NCBI RefSeq assembly: GCF_000935355.1
Contig: NZ_JXZC01000001.1
Location: 1 to 64,000, forward strand
Source of the DNA: Rossellomorea aquimaris
GTDB taxonomy: Bacteria; Bacillota; Bacilli; Bacillales; Bacillaceae_B
DNA length: 64,000 nt
Direction of reading: 5' to 3'
A program made the translations under genes and the position numbers. The stretch's first letter is position 1, and each line of letters opens with the position of its first letter. This document shows positions 45,234 through 54,438 of the stretch, piece by piece. The notes below the pieces were generated by a model that worked only from the letters and a program-made list of their open reading frames with translations, did not search any database and had not been told where the DNA came from.

Positions 45234-46430
45234 TTGTTACCGTCTATATTTCAACAAGCCGTACCCGTTTTAAAGAAAATTGAAATGGCAGGGTTCGAAG
45301 CTTATTTCGTTGGAGGCTCTGTTAGGGATTACTTGCTGAATAGGCCTATTAATGACGTAGATATCGCTACGTCTGCCTATCCTCAAGAATTAAAGGAGAT
45401 ATTTCCGAAGACGATTGATATCGGCATTGAACACGGAACCCTTCTGGTCGTAGATGAAGGAAGGGAATATGAAATCACTACCTTCAGAACAGAATCAACA
45501 TATGCTGACTTTAGAAGACCTGATAAGGTGGAATTCATCCGTTCACTGGAAGGGGACCTGGAGCGGCGTGATTTCACGATGAATAGTATCGCCATGGATG
45601 GACAGGGTAGGATATTTGACCCTTTTAATGGCCGGGAAGATATACATAACAGGATGATCAGAACAGTGGGATCACCGGATTTGAGGTTTACAGAGGACGC
45701 CCTCCGTATGATGAGGGGAGTCCGGTTTGTCAGCCAACTAGGCTTCAAGATTGAGTCTGGTACATTGAATGCTCTAAAGGAGCACTCTAAACTGCTGGAG
45801 CATATTGCCGTTGAAAGAAAAACGATGGAGTTCGAGAAGATCGCAGGAGGTAAATGGAAACGAGAAGCATTTATCCTCCTTGTTCGTACCAATCTATATA
45901 CTGAACTCCCTCATTTTACTCACCATAAAGAAGCTCTTCAAAAGGTTGCGGATCTTCCTCGATTAGAAGACATAAATAAGGACCAGGCATGGTTACTTCT
46001 TTTAGCCTTCATTGGGGATACTGATCCCCAGGAATTTCTTAAAAGCTGGAGACTCCCGACGAAAACGGTACGGGATCGTTCGAAGGAGCTTGAAATCCTG
46101 CAGTTAAGAAGGAAATCCGGCTGGTCTAAGCCTTTGCTTTATCGTGCGGGTATGGAAGCAGTCATTAACGTTGAGAAAGTCTATGAATGCATAGAATCCA
46201 TACCGGTTTCTTCTGTAGAAGCGGTGAAGGAAGAATATCAATCTTTAGCGATTACATCCAGACAGCAGCTGGATGTAACAGGAAATGACCTAATGACATG
46301 GGCGAACAAAAAGGGCGGTCCATGGCTGAAGGAACGTTTGGCTGAAATTGAAACTGCAATTATAACCGGGACAATCATGAACGATAAAGAAATGATAAGG
46401 AGGTGGCTTGAGACATGCAATCGACTATAA
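45234..46430 (+). CDS. cca: CCA-adding tRNA nucleotidyltransferase
   Basis: Builds or repairs the 3' CCA of tRNA without a nucleic acid template. The 398-residue class II enzyme shows FVGGSVRDYLL (about 25-35), the metal-binding DVD (D41, D43), RRDFTMNSIAMD (near 111) and EDALRMMRGVRF (near 156). TTG at 45234 is the start, behind GCAGGTG. Its last 16 bases overlap birA. It matches the Bacillus cca position between bshA and birA. Confidence 0.95.
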   Translation: MLPSIFQQAVPVLKKIEMAGFEAYFVGGSVRDYLLNRPINDVDIATSAYPQELKEIFPKTIDIGIEHGTLLVVDEGREYEITTFRTESTYADFRRPDKVEFIRSLEGDLERRDFTMNSIAMDGQGRIFDPFNGREDIHNRMIRTVGSPDLRFTEDALRMMRGVRFVSQLGFKIESGTLNALKEHSKLLEHIAVERKTMEFEKIAGGKWKREAFILLVRTNLYTELPHFTHHKEALQKVADLPRLEDINKDQAWLLLLAFIGDTDPQEFLKSWRLPTKTVRDRSKELEILQLRRKSGWSKPLLYRAGMEAVINVEKVYECIESIPVSSVEAVKEEYQSLAITSRQQLDVTGNDLMTWANKKGGPWLKERLAEIETAIITGTIMNDKEMIRRWLETCNRL

Positions 46431-47398
46431 AGAAGAAATTGCTTCACGCTTTGTCTGAATCGGATCAGGAATTTTTATCCGGACAAGCGCTGGCTGATAT
46501 TGCAGGATGTTCAAGAACCGCCATTTGGAAGCATATTGAAGAACTTCGTAAAGAAGGCTTTGTTTTAGAGGCCGTAAGAAAAAAAGGATATCGAATTATT
46601 GAGACCCCTGATAGTGTGACAGAAAGTAAGATCCGCTTGGGATTACAAACGAAAACGTTAGGCAGAGTGATCCATTATGAAGAGTCGGTACAAAGTACAC
46701 AACGGATCGCACATGTGCTTGCTGGCGACGGTGCAGCAGAGGGTACGTTGGTCGTTGCGGACGAACAAACAGCCGGAAGAGGAAGGCTGATGAGAGAATG
46801 GCACTCATCAAAGGGAACGGGAATTTGGATGAGTCTGATCTTAAAACCCCTTCTTCCACCCCAAAAGGCACCGCAGTTTACGCTCATTACTGCAGTTGCC
46901 GTCGTTCAAGCGATCGAAGAAGTAACGGACCTTCATCCTCAAATCAAATGGCCGAATGATATTCTTATTGACGGAAAGAAAGTGACGGGAATATTGACGG
47001 AACTGCAAGCGGAATCCGATAAAATAAATTCCATTATCATCGGTATCGGCATGAATGTGAATCACACGAGGGAACACTTTCCTGATGAACTTCAGACGAT
47101 TGCAACCTCACTGGCAATTGAACAAGGGAATACCCTTTCAAGATCTGAAATGGTTCAAAAAGTGTTAGAACGAATTGAAGCCTTGTATTCCATCTATATG
47201 AAAGAAGGTTTTACACCGATCAAGCTATTATGGGAGAGTTATGCAATCAGTATCGGGAAGAAAATCCGTGCCCGTACCATAAATGGAACGATTGAAGGTA
47301 AAGCATTGGGAATAACGGATGAAGGAGTTCTAAAAATCGAAGACTCAACGGGAACCGTTCATCAAATTTATTCAGCGGATATTGAAGTGAATATTTAA
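46415..47398 (+). CDS. birA: Biotin operon repressor / biotin-protein ligase
   Basis: A bifunctional protein: ligates biotin to carboxylases through biotinyl-AMP, and represses biotin genes. The 327 residues start with a winged-helix DNA-binding domain (about 1-65, QALADIAGCSRTAIWKHIEELR), then the ligase core with AGRGRLMREWHSSKGTGIWMS (split motif near 112-132) and KWPNDILIDGKKVTGIL, and a C-terminal SH3-like domain. AAGGAGGTG fixes the ATG at 46415, inside cca. It ends at a strong terminator. Confidence 0.95.
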   Translation: MQSTIKKKLLHALSESDQEFLSGQALADIAGCSRTAIWKHIEELRKEGFVLEAVRKKGYRIIETPDSVTESKIRLGLQTKTLGRVIHYEESVQSTQRIAHVLAGDGAAEGTLVVADEQTAGRGRLMREWHSSKGTGIWMSLILKPLLPPQKAPQFTLITAVAVVQAIEEVTDLHPQIKWPNDILIDGKKVTGILTELQAESDKINSIIIGIGMNVNHTREHFPDELQTIATSLAIEQGNTLSRSEMVQKVLERIEALYSIYMKEGFTPIKLLWESYAISIGKKIRARTINGTIEGKALGITDEGVLKIEDSTGTVHQIYSADIEVNI

Positions 47399-47404
47399 GG
47401 ATAG

Positions 47405-47448
47405 ACGAGGTGGAAGCTAAACGATTGCTTCCATCTCGTTTTTTTATG
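47405..47448 (+). terminator. Terminator after birA
   Basis: ACGAGGTGGAAGC pairs with GCTTCCATCTCGT (one mismatch), followed by seven Ts. Confidence 0.9.
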
Positions 47449-47455
47449 GTATAAT
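47447..47455 (+). promoter_or_regulatory. Extended -10 promoter for panBCD
   Basis: TGGTATAAT, a perfect extended -10, directly after the birA terminator. It gives a leader of roughly 210 nt before panB. Confidence 0.55.
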
Positions 47456-47463
47456 CTCATTGG

Positions 47464-47650
47464 GCAGTATCCTTGGAACTGCACCCTTTGCACGTTCAGC
47501 ATTTTAATACAAATTTCTGCCTTGATCCATTGCGGACTGGGACAGAGGGTCGAAACAATGATACTAAACACTTATGATCCTTCTGTCATTTATTCAGGAG
47601 GTTTTTTCATTTCTGTTATGAAAGTGCTTTCATTGCGTTTCGTCACCTCT
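47464..47650 (+). ncRNA. Structured leader of panBCD (candidate pan-motif RNA)
   Basis: Three hairpins can be drawn in the leader: GCAGT/ACTGC (47464-47482), GACAGAGGGTC/GATCCTTCTGTC (47541-47587) and GAGGT/ACCTC (47598-47649), which encloses a perfect ATGAAAG/CTTTCAT stem at 47618-47633. A conserved RNA called the pan motif is known upstream of panB in Firmicutes. I infer this leader may be one, but I cannot confirm its consensus bases by eye. Confidence 0.35.
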
Positions 47651-47672
47651 GACTGAAAAGAAGGAGGACATA

Positions 47673-48512
47673 ATGAAACAAACAACAGATTTTCTTAAGA
47701 TGAAGGATAAGAGAGAAAAGATTTCCATGCTTACAGCCTATGATTATCCAAGTGCCAAGATAGCGGAAGAAGCGGGCATTGATGTCATCCTGGTAGGTGA
47801 CAGCCTCGGAATGGTTGTATTGGGTTATGACTCAACAGTACCCGTTACAGTTGAAGATATGATCCATCATACGAAAGCAGTAAAAAGAGGGGCCAAAAAT
47901 ACCTTTATCGTCACCGATATGCCGTTTATGTCGTACCACCTGTCCAGAGATGAAACTCTTAAAACAGCGGCTCAGATCCTTCAACAGGGAGGATCCCACG
48001 CTGTGAAGGTTGAGGGGGGAGATCATGTGATTGATCGTATTCATTCCCTAACAAGTGCCGGCATACCCGTTATGGCTCATTTAGGCTTAACCCCTCAATC
48101 CGTTGGTGTCCTTGGTGGATATAAAGTACAAGGGAAAACAGCCGACACGGCCAAAAAGTTGATCGATGATGCCATAAAATGTGAACAGGCAGGTGCTTTT
48201 GCACTTGTGTTAGAGTGTGTACCAAAGCAAATAGCCAAAGAGATTTCAGAAGCCTTGACGATTCCGACGATTGGAATTGGGGCGGGCAGTGAAACCGATG
48301 GCCAGGTGTTAGTGTTCCATGATCTTGTAACATACGGAGTGAATCGTGTGCCTAAGTTTGTTAAACAATACAGCAACGTATCAGAAGCCATTCATAGCAG
48401 TATAAAAACCTATATAGAAGAAGTTAAAGGTGAGAGCTTCCCGACAGATGACCATTCCTTTACGATGCGTGAGGAAGAATTGGATGCTCTTTATGGTGGA
48501 ATGAAAAAATGA
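47673..48512 (+). CDS. panB: 3-methyl-2-oxobutanoate hydroxymethyltransferase
   Basis: Adds a hydroxymethyl group from methylene-THF to ketoisovalerate, giving ketopantoate for pantothenate and CoA. The 279 residues have the barrel motifs [15 protein letters not shown] (about 20), [19 protein letters not shown] (about 42-60, magnesium-binding D44) and HLGLTPQSV near 135. AGAAGGAGGA precedes the ATG at 47673. It overlaps panC by four bases. Confidence 0.96.
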   Translation: MKQTTDFLKMKDKREKISMLTAYDYPSAKIAEEAGIDVILVGDSLGMVVLGYDSTVPVTVEDMIHHTKAVKRGAKNTFIVTDMPFMSYHLSRDETLKTAAQILQQGGSHAVKVEGGDHVIDRIHSLTSAGIPVMAHLGLTPQSVGVLGGYKVQGKTADTAKKLIDDAIKCEQAGAFALVLECVPKQIAKEISEALTIPTIGIGAGSETDGQVLVFHDLVTYGVNRVPKFVKQYSNVSEAIHSSIKTYIEEVKGESFPTDDHSFTMREEELDALYGGMKK

Positions 48513-49378
48513 AAGTGATAACAAAATTATTAGATTTACAGCGTACGATACAACATGAAAAGACTTCCGGGGCCTCTATCGGATTTGTCCCTACAATGGG
48601 GTACCTTCATGAAGGCCACTTGACTCTGGTGGAGGAAGCGGGGAAAAACAATGATACTGTCGTGATGAGTATCTTTGTAAACCCCCTGCAGTTCGGTCCG
48701 AATGAAGACTTCGACCGCTACCCCCGTGATGTTGAACGAGATACTGAGTTAGCAAAGGATGTTGGGGTTGATATACTCTTTATTCCTGAAGTAGAAGAAA
48801 TGTACAAAGGGACGCAATCTGTCACCTTGAGTGTGACGGAGCGGGTAGAAGTATTGTGCGGACGAAAGCGGGAAGGTCATTTTGACGGAGTGGTAACCGT
48901 TCTGACTAAATTGTTTCATCTTATTCAGCCGACGAGAGCGTATTTTGGGCTGAAGGATGCCCAGCAGATAGCAGTAGTGGAAGGGTTAGTGAGCGATTAT
49001 TTCTTTCCGGTGGAAATCGTGAGGGTGCCTACCGTCAGGGAAGAGGATGGATTGGCGAAAAGCTCAAGAAATGTCTACCTTTCAGCAGAAGAAAGAAGGG
49101 AAGCTCCTACTCTTTATCAAAGTCTGACAGAAGCTAAAATTAGCATTGAAGATGGGGAACGAAATCCCGATGCCATTATTTCTAAGATCTCAAAGAACAT
49201 CCAAGAAAATACATCTGGGGAAATTGATTATGTGGAAGTGTATACCTACCCTGAGCTAGCGGAATTGACTAGCTTACATGGGGAAATCATTATCGCTTTG
49301 GCAGTTCAATTTAAGCAGGCCAGATTGATTGATAATATAATCATCAGTGTAGAACCAGAGGGGGATTTAAATGTTTAG
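48509..49378 (+). CDS. panC: Pantothenate synthetase
   Basis: ATP-dependent joining of pantoate and beta-alanine. The 289 residues carry the nucleotidyl-transferase motif [10 protein letters not shown] (about 28-37), [16 protein letters not shown] near 69 and [10 protein letters not shown] near 180 (the KMSKS-like loop). The start at 48509 overlaps panB (ATGA), and the end overlaps panD by 8 bp, so the three proteins are made in step. Confidence 0.96.
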   Translation: MKVITKLLDLQRTIQHEKTSGASIGFVPTMGYLHEGHLTLVEEAGKNNDTVVMSIFVNPLQFGPNEDFDRYPRDVERDTELAKDVGVDILFIPEVEEMYKGTQSVTLSVTERVEVLCGRKREGHFDGVVTVLTKLFHLIQPTRAYFGLKDAQQIAVVEGLVSDYFFPVEIVRVPTVREEDGLAKSSRNVYLSAEERREAPTLYQSLTEAKISIEDGERNPDAIISKISKNIQENTSGEIDYVEVYTYPELAELTSLHGEIIIALAVQFKQARLIDNIIISVEPEGDLNV

Positions 49379-49754
49379 AACGATGATGAGTGGTAAAATC
49401 CATAGAGCGACTGTGACGGAAGCGAACTTAGATTACGTTGGAAGCATTACAATCGATCAGGATATATTAGATGCAGTCGGTATGATGGCGAACGAAAAGG
49501 TTCAGATTGTAAACAACAACAATGGTGCCCGTTTGGAAACCTATATTATCCCAGGTGAAAGAGGGAGCGGGGTCATATGTTTGAACGGAGCTGCTGCAAG
49601 ACTTGTGCAAAGAGGTGATATTGTTATCATCATATCATATAAGTTGGTAGCTGAAGAAATGGTTCATGACCATATCCCGAAAGTAGCCATCATGGGAGAA
49701 AATAACCGCATCATTGATATGATCGGAACAGAACCGGAAGCAACAATACTATAA
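49371..49754 (+). CDS. panD: Aspartate 1-decarboxylase precursor
   Basis: Makes beta-alanine from aspartate using a pyruvoyl cofactor formed by self-cleavage between G24 and S25 ([10 protein letters not shown], visible). The 127 residues show [16 protein letters not shown], the usual N terminus, and [11 protein letters not shown] near 78. The ATG at 49371 follows AGGGGG. It completes the panBCD operon, ahead of a clear terminator. Confidence 0.96.
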   Translation: MFRTMMSGKIHRATVTEANLDYVGSITIDQDILDAVGMMANEKVQIVNNNNGARLETYIIPGERGSGVICLNGAAARLVQRGDIVIIISYKLVAEEMVHDHIPKVAIMGENNRIIDMIGTEPEATIL

Positions 49755-49763
49755 AAGAAATCG

Positions 49764-49803
49764 GCAAGTCTTCTAATTTGTGAATAGGAGACTTGCTTTT
49801 TTG
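49764..49803 (+). terminator. Terminator after panBCD
   Basis: GCAAGTCTTCTA pairs with TAGGAGACTTGC (one G-T pair), followed by TTTTTT. Confidence 0.85.
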
Positions 49804-49869
49804 TTTATGGTACACTTATTTAGAAATATAAGAGAATGATGTAGGATCTATATAAAGGCAGTGAATAAC

Positions 49870-52671
49870 ATGTACCCATTTAAACTGGTTGTTATCGATC
49901 TTGAGACAACAGGAAATTCTCCTAAAAAGGGAGAAAAAATCATCCAACTATCAGCGGTTATTATAGAAGGCGGAAGAATCATTGATCAATACACTTCATT
50001 TGTGTCACCTGGAAAACCGATCCCTGCGTTTATTGAGGAGTTAACGGGGATCAATGATGACATGGTCAAGGACGCTCCAGCCTTTCATGAAATTGCACCT
50101 AAAATACTAGAGCTTCTGGATCATGGCGTTTTTGTTGCCCATAACGTTCAATTCGATCTTTCATTTCTTCAAGCAGAACTGGAAGAGGCAGGCTATAATC
50201 CATTTACGGGACCTGCGTTTGATACAGTAGAGTTAGCTAAAGTGGCCTTACCATCGGCAGACAGTTTTAAACTGACGGAACTGTCCAATTCATTGGATTT
50301 AAGCCATGTAAGGCCTCACCAAGCAGACAGTGATGCCTATGTGACAGCTGAAATCCTTCTATATTTTATTGAAGAATTGTCAAAGCTTCCATTAGTCACA
50401 CTCGAAAAGCTACACAAGCTTTCTCATCATTTGAAAAGTGATCTCTCCTTATTGTTTGACAGTATTGTGAGTGAGAAACAAAAGCACGTAGAGGACCTTC
50501 CACCACAGTTAGAGGTGTACCGAGGACTGGCTCTTCTGAAGAAAGCTGCTTCAACCAAAGATGAATCACCTATTGAAGAGCTCCTTTTTGATGAACCCAA
50601 TATAGAACAGCACTTAAAAAAGCATGTCCCCTTCTATGAGAAGAGGGAGCAGCAAATGGACATGATGAATGAGATTCAACATGCTTTTCATGATTCCCGT
50701 CATGTGGTCATAGAAGCGGGAACAGGGGTTGGAAAGTCACTGGGCTACTTATGGCCAGCGGTCATGTTTTCCAAGTCCACTCGGGAAAGAGTGGTCATCA
50801 GTACATACACCGTCCAATTGCAAGAGCAATTACTTCATAAAGAAATTAAATTATTGGAAAGAATAAGCCCTATACCATTCAAAACCGTCCTGTTAAAAGG
50901 GAAAAACCATTACATAAACCTGTTTAAGTTTGAACAGTCCCTCCGTGAAGAGGAGTCTCAGTATGATGTAGTTCTAACAAAAATGCAGATTTTAGTCTGG
51001 CTGACACGAACAGAGTCCGGTGATATGGATGAACTTAACCTCACCTCGGGAGGGCAATTGTTCTGGAATCGTTTAAAACATGATGGCTGGCACTTGCCTC
51101 ATACAAAGGATCCGTGGATAGGGAAAGATTTCTATCTTTTCGCAAGAAAGAGTGCTCAAGAAGCAGATATCATCATTACGAATCACTCAATGCTTCTGAC
51201 TGATATTGTGAATGACAGCAGCATGCTTCCTCCTTACGAATATTTGGTAATAGATGAGGCTCATCATCTGGAGAAGTCAGCAAGACAGCATCTTGGAGTC
51301 GTAATGGATTATCTCTCCATTAAGTTCAGTACTTCCCAATTAGGAACACTGGACCAAAAACAGTTGTTTTATCGTCTGGATCAGCTTATTTCCAGTCACT
51401 CAATTGAAATGAAAATTCATTCATTTGAGCTGGATGCACGTATTGGCCAGTTTTACGTTGACTTGGAAGAGGCCATTGGAGTGTTAACGAGCGTTTTCTA
51501 TAAGAAAGCCAAAAAGAGAACCGGAATACAAAAAATACAGCTGAGAATTACAGATGACATGAAAAAAAGTACTTACTTTCAACCTGTTCTCATGGCCATG
51601 GAACGAGTCATTTCAGGAATGAAGTTTGTAGAAAGAGAGTTTCAGCAGGTACTTGAAGCAATCAAGGATAAGAAGATAAAACTCCTTGATAAAGAAAAAG
51701 CCTTAATTGAAGAGTTCTACAGCTTTTTAGTGGATTTCACGGAGTTGAGAATGAATTTTCAAACGGTATTTTTAAGGGATATGAACAACCATGTTCTTTG
51801 GCTTGATGGAGACACAAGGTCATTACCTAACAGTCTTTCCATACAAGCTCAACCTGTTACCGTCGATCGCAAGCTTCATGATGAGATCTTTGCCAAAAAG
51901 AAAAGCGTGGTCCTGACTTCAGCTACCCTTACCGTCAGCGGGTCTTTCAATTACTTCTTAAACGAAATAGGCCTTGTCGACCAGGGGGTAAAACAGGTAC
52001 AGCTCACTTCTCCATTTGACTATAATGAAGTTTCAAGATTATTCGTCCCAACAGACGTCCCTGAAATACAGCAAGTTCAAAGTGAAGAGTATATTGAAGC
52101 AATAAGCTCTCATTTAATAGGGGTCGCACAAGCGACGAAAGGTCGAATGCTCATTTTATTCACGTCTTACGATATGTTAAGGAAAACGTATGAGTTGATG
52201 AAAGAAAGTGGTTTATTAGAGGAATATGTATTAATGGCACAAGGAATCACCTCAGGGAGTCGAACGCGACTGACAAAGAATTTCCAGCGATTCGATAAGG
52301 CTATATTATTTGGAACGAGCAGTTTCTGGGAAGGGGTAGACATTCCAGGAGAAGACCTTTCTTGTCTTGCCATGGTCAGACTCCCGTTTTCTCCACCGGA
52401 CGAGCCTGTCAATCAGGCAAAATCGGATATCCTGAAAGCTCGAGGGAAAAACCCATTTTCCTCTCACTCTTTACCTGAAGCCATTATTCGGTTCAAGCAA
52501 GGGGTAGGGAGGCTGATTAGAAGAAGCAGTGATCGTGGAATCGTAATAGTGTATGACCGCAGAGTGATGACGACAAGGTACGGAAAGGCTTTCCTCCAGT
52601 CTATCCCTTCAATGGAAGTAAAAGAAGGGGATTTATTTGATTTGGTTTCATGGATTGAAGAATGGCTCTAA
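49870..52671 (+). CDS. dinG: DinG-family exonuclease/helicase-like protein
   Basis: A 933-residue protein with an N-terminal DEDDh 3'-5' exonuclease (about 1-175: VIDLETTG, HNVQFDLSFL, HQADSDAY) fused to a DinG/XPD superfamily 2 helicase. Walker A is EAGTGVGKSLGY, the DEAH box VIDEAHHLEKSA, and late motifs are GTSSFWEGVDIPG and QGVGRLIRR. Only one cysteine is present, so the iron-sulphur domain of E. coli DinG is absent, as in other Firmicute forms. ATG 49870 is chosen over GTG 49861 on ribosome-site spacing and family alignment. The role is probably in DNA repair. Confidence 0.93.
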   Translation: MYPFKLVVIDLETTGNSPKKGEKIIQLSAVIIEGGRIIDQYTSFVSPGKPIPAFIEELTGINDDMVKDAPAFHEIAPKILELLDHGVFVAHNVQFDLSFLQAELEEAGYNPFTGPAFDTVELAKVALPSADSFKLTELSNSLDLSHVRPHQADSDAYVTAEILLYFIEELSKLPLVTLEKLHKLSHHLKSDLSLLFDSIVSEKQKHVEDLPPQLEVYRGLALLKKAASTKDESPIEELLFDEPNIEQHLKKHVPFYEKREQQMDMMNEIQHAFHDSRHVVIEAGTGVGKSLGYLWPAVMFSKSTRERVVISTYTVQLQEQLLHKEIKLLERISPIPFKTVLLKGKNHYINLFKFEQSLREEESQYDVVLTKMQILVWLTRTESGDMDELNLTSGGQLFWNRLKHDGWHLPHTKDPWIGKDFYLFARKSAQEADIIITNHSMLLTDIVNDSSMLPPYEYLVIDEAHHLEKSARQHLGVVMDYLSIKFSTSQLGTLDQKQLFYRLDQLISSHSIEMKIHSFELDARIGQFYVDLEEAIGVLTSVFYKKAKKRTGIQKIQLRITDDMKKSTYFQPVLMAMERVISGMKFVEREFQQVLEAIKDKKIKLLDKEKALIEEFYSFLVDFTELRMNFQTVFLRDMNNHVLWLDGDTRSLPNSLSIQAQPVTVDRKLHDEIFAKKKSVVLTSATLTVSGSFNYFLNEIGLVDQGVKQVQLTSPFDYNEVSRLFVPTDVPEIQQVQSEEYIEAISSHLIGVAQATKGRMLILFTSYDMLRKTYELMKESGLLEEYVLMAQGITSGSRTRLTKNFQRFDKAILFGTSSFWEGVDIPGEDLSCLAMVRLPFSPPDEPVNQAKSDILKARGKNPFSSHSLPEAIIRFKQGVGRLIRRSSDRGIVIVYDRRVMTTRYGKAFLQSIPSMEVKEGDLFDLVSWIEEWL

Positions 52672-52747
52672 AACAGATTAAACTTCAGTGATAAATTTTC
52701 CTCTTTAACACAACCTAAAGAGTAGATGTGAAACTGGAGGATTGAAA

Positions 52748-53593
52748 ATGAGAGTCATCTTAATGGTAATGCTGTCTTTTCTCATCGTCATTTCAAACAC
52801 CAATGGAATGAAAGTGCCTCAGGTGGATTTACATGTATCACATGAGGAGTATGCAATTAGTTTTCTTCCTGTAATTAAAGGGGAGGTAGCTGTACTTCAT
52901 TTAGCTTCTGGAGAAAATTATTTAATCAATACCGGACCTCTTCAGGAGAGCAATCAGTTATATTATTATTTGAATCAAATTCGTATTAAAAATATAAAGG
53001 GAATCATCATCACGGAGAAAAGAGAAGTGCACGAGGATATGATTACTGAGCTGGGGGAGAAATACTCCATAGAAGAGATAATAGTGGGTAAATCTCTGGC
53101 TGAAGCTATATCGGAAATAGGTTCCTATACCATACACACCATTCAAGAGAATCAGTCTTACTCACTTTCGAAAGAGTTGGCGTTAAATGTGATGCATGAA
53201 GGCAATGAGAATCGAGAAGGATTAGACTTCTCAATAACCTTTTATCACCATCGCTTTTTGTGGCTCAGCTCGCAATCATCGCATTCTGAAGAGGTTTTGC
53301 TAACAAAACCCCTAAAGAACGTCAACATTGTAAAAATACCTCTTCACTCAAAGTCTGAAAACATGTCCCATAGCCTTCTGAGGCATATCGATCCTCAAAC
53401 GGCTTTGCTTTATCGTTCTAAGAAACGACTCCTTAATGGTGAAATGCTCGAAGCCATCAACGAGGCGTGGATTGACCTGTATCTGACAGGCCAGCATGGA
53501 TTGATAGCCATTAAATTTAATAAGAGAAACTACGAAGTGCTGACTTTTGATCAAGAAGATGGAGTGTTTAAAGAAGAAGGCCATACAGACTAA
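52748..53593 (+). CDS. Secreted protein with degenerate metallo-beta-lactamase-like fold
   Basis: I do not recognise an exact family. The 281 residues begin with a signal peptide (about 1-21), followed by a pattern like the ComEC-type metallo-beta-lactamase domain: AVLHLASGENYLINTGP, then YYYLNQIRIKNIKGIIITE. Active enzymes have the metal-binding THxHxDH here, while this protein has ITEKREVHEDM, so most ligands are missing. A later GLDFSITFYHHRFLWLSS fits the second half of the fold. I infer a non-catalytic extracytoplasmic protein. GGAGG is 7 nt from ATG 52748. The gene is inserted between dinG and ypmA, neighbours in B. subtilis. Confidence 0.65.
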   Translation: MRVILMVMLSFLIVISNTNGMKVPQVDLHVSHEEYAISFLPVIKGEVAVLHLASGENYLINTGPLQESNQLYYYLNQIRIKNIKGIIITEKREVHEDMITELGEKYSIEEIIVGKSLAEAISEIGSYTIHTIQENQSYSLSKELALNVMHEGNENREGLDFSITFYHHRFLWLSSQSSHSEEVLLTKPLKNVNIVKIPLHSKSENMSHSLLRHIDPQTALLYRSKKRLLNGEMLEAINEAWIDLYLTGQHGLIAIKFNKRNYEVLTFDQEDGVFKEEGHTD

Positions 53594-53611
53594 CACCATT
53601 AAATAAAGAAG

Positions 53612-53632
53612 GGCTGACATATTTGTCAGCCT
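53612..53632. terminator. Hairpin after the 52.7-kb gene
   Basis: GGCTGACA and TGTCAGCC pair perfectly over a 4-nt loop, but no T run follows on the plus strand. Confidence 0.4.
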
Positions 53633-53693
53633 GAATGAGTGAGAATTAGCAGATAGTTTTTGTGATAACCTCTACCATATTAGCCTTTAATGT

Positions 53694-53702
53694 TGTTATA
53701 AT
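53694..53702 (+). promoter_or_regulatory. Extended -10 promoter for ypmA-ypmB-aspB
   Basis: TGTTATAAT, a perfect extended -10, 60 bp before ypmA. Confidence 0.5.
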
Positions 53703-53761
53703 GTGTGTAGAGTTTTTTTATAAGGAAATGCCATAGGTAAGCGGGTAAAAGGAGGAACACC

Positions 53762-53932
53762 ATGGAGAGCCGAATTGAAATTCTTTCCACCGTTCGTATC
53801 GAATATACGGATAACTTATATAAAGTCGTTGATACACTGAATAGAACCTTAAAAAAAGATGATTATATGTTTGGTTTAGCCTTAGATCCGGAAGATCAGA
53901 ATCAAGCAGTATTAACAATTTATCGTACATAA
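53762..53932 (+). CDS. ypmA: DUF4264 small protein YpmA
   Basis: A 56-residue soluble protein: MESRIEILSTVRIEYTDN, then a helix (LYKVVDTLNRTL), then MFGLALDPED and a final strand AVLTIYRT. Length and sequence fit the YpmA family found before ypmB and aspB in Bacillus. AAAGGAGGAACA precedes the ATG at 53762. The function is unknown. Twelve bases separate it from ypmB. Confidence 0.85.
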   Translation: MESRIEILSTVRIEYTDNLYKVVDTLNRTLKKDDYMFGLALDPEDQNQAVLTIYRT

Positions 53933-53944
53933 AGAGTGATTGTA

Positions 53945-54421
53945 ATGAAAAAATGGATAAAGATTATCGCACTATTGTTCATCGTCCTTGGGATAACGGC
54001 TTCGATTGTACTTTATCAAGTTTCCAGGAACCCATTGAATAATCAAGCAGAAAAGGCTCTAGACCGGGTCAAAACCGAAACGGCTATCGTCGATGTTGAA
54101 AGCACAAGCTTCTACAACGGCTCTAAGTCATATGTCGTGGTGACAGGTAAGGATGATCAAAACGAGAAACTCGTGGCCTGGGTACCCAATAAAAAAGGGG
54201 AAATAATTGAAAAAAAATGGGCAGATGGTATTTCAAAAGAAGAGGCAATCAATAAACTAAATGATGAAAAGCAACCGAAAGAATTATTATCGGTCCGTTT
54301 AGGATATGAATCCGTCGGGCCTGTTTGGGAAATTACCTATTTAGATCAACAAGACAATTTAAATTATTTCTACCTGCTGTTTTCAACAGGAGAATGGTGG
54401 AGAAAAATTGAAAATTTATGA
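53945..54421 (+). CDS. ypmB: DUF5590 membrane-anchored protein YpmB
   Basis: A 158-residue protein with one N-terminal membrane helix (about 5-24, IIALLFIVLGITASIVLYQV) and an extracytoplasmic PepSY-like domain (SKEEAINKLNDEKQP near 98, GPVWEITYLDQ near 126). The ATG at 53945 is chosen with GAGTGA upstream; GTG 53936 is in frame but has no ribosome site. It ends 17 bp before aspB. Its role is unknown. Confidence 0.85.
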   Translation: MKKWIKIIALLFIVLGITASIVLYQVSRNPLNNQAEKALDRVKTETAIVDVESTSFYNGSKSYVVVTGKDDQNEKLVAWVPNKKGEIIEKKWADGISKEEAINKLNDEKQPKELLSVRLGYESVGPVWEITYLDQQDNLNYFYLLFSTGEWWRKIENL

Positions 54422-54438
54422 TCAGGGGGAATACATCA

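Noticed and set aside
45383-45892. A 169-codon frame on the minus strand inside cca
   Set aside because: It is fully inside a well-supported gene, with Ser/Arg-rich shadow composition and no ribosome site.
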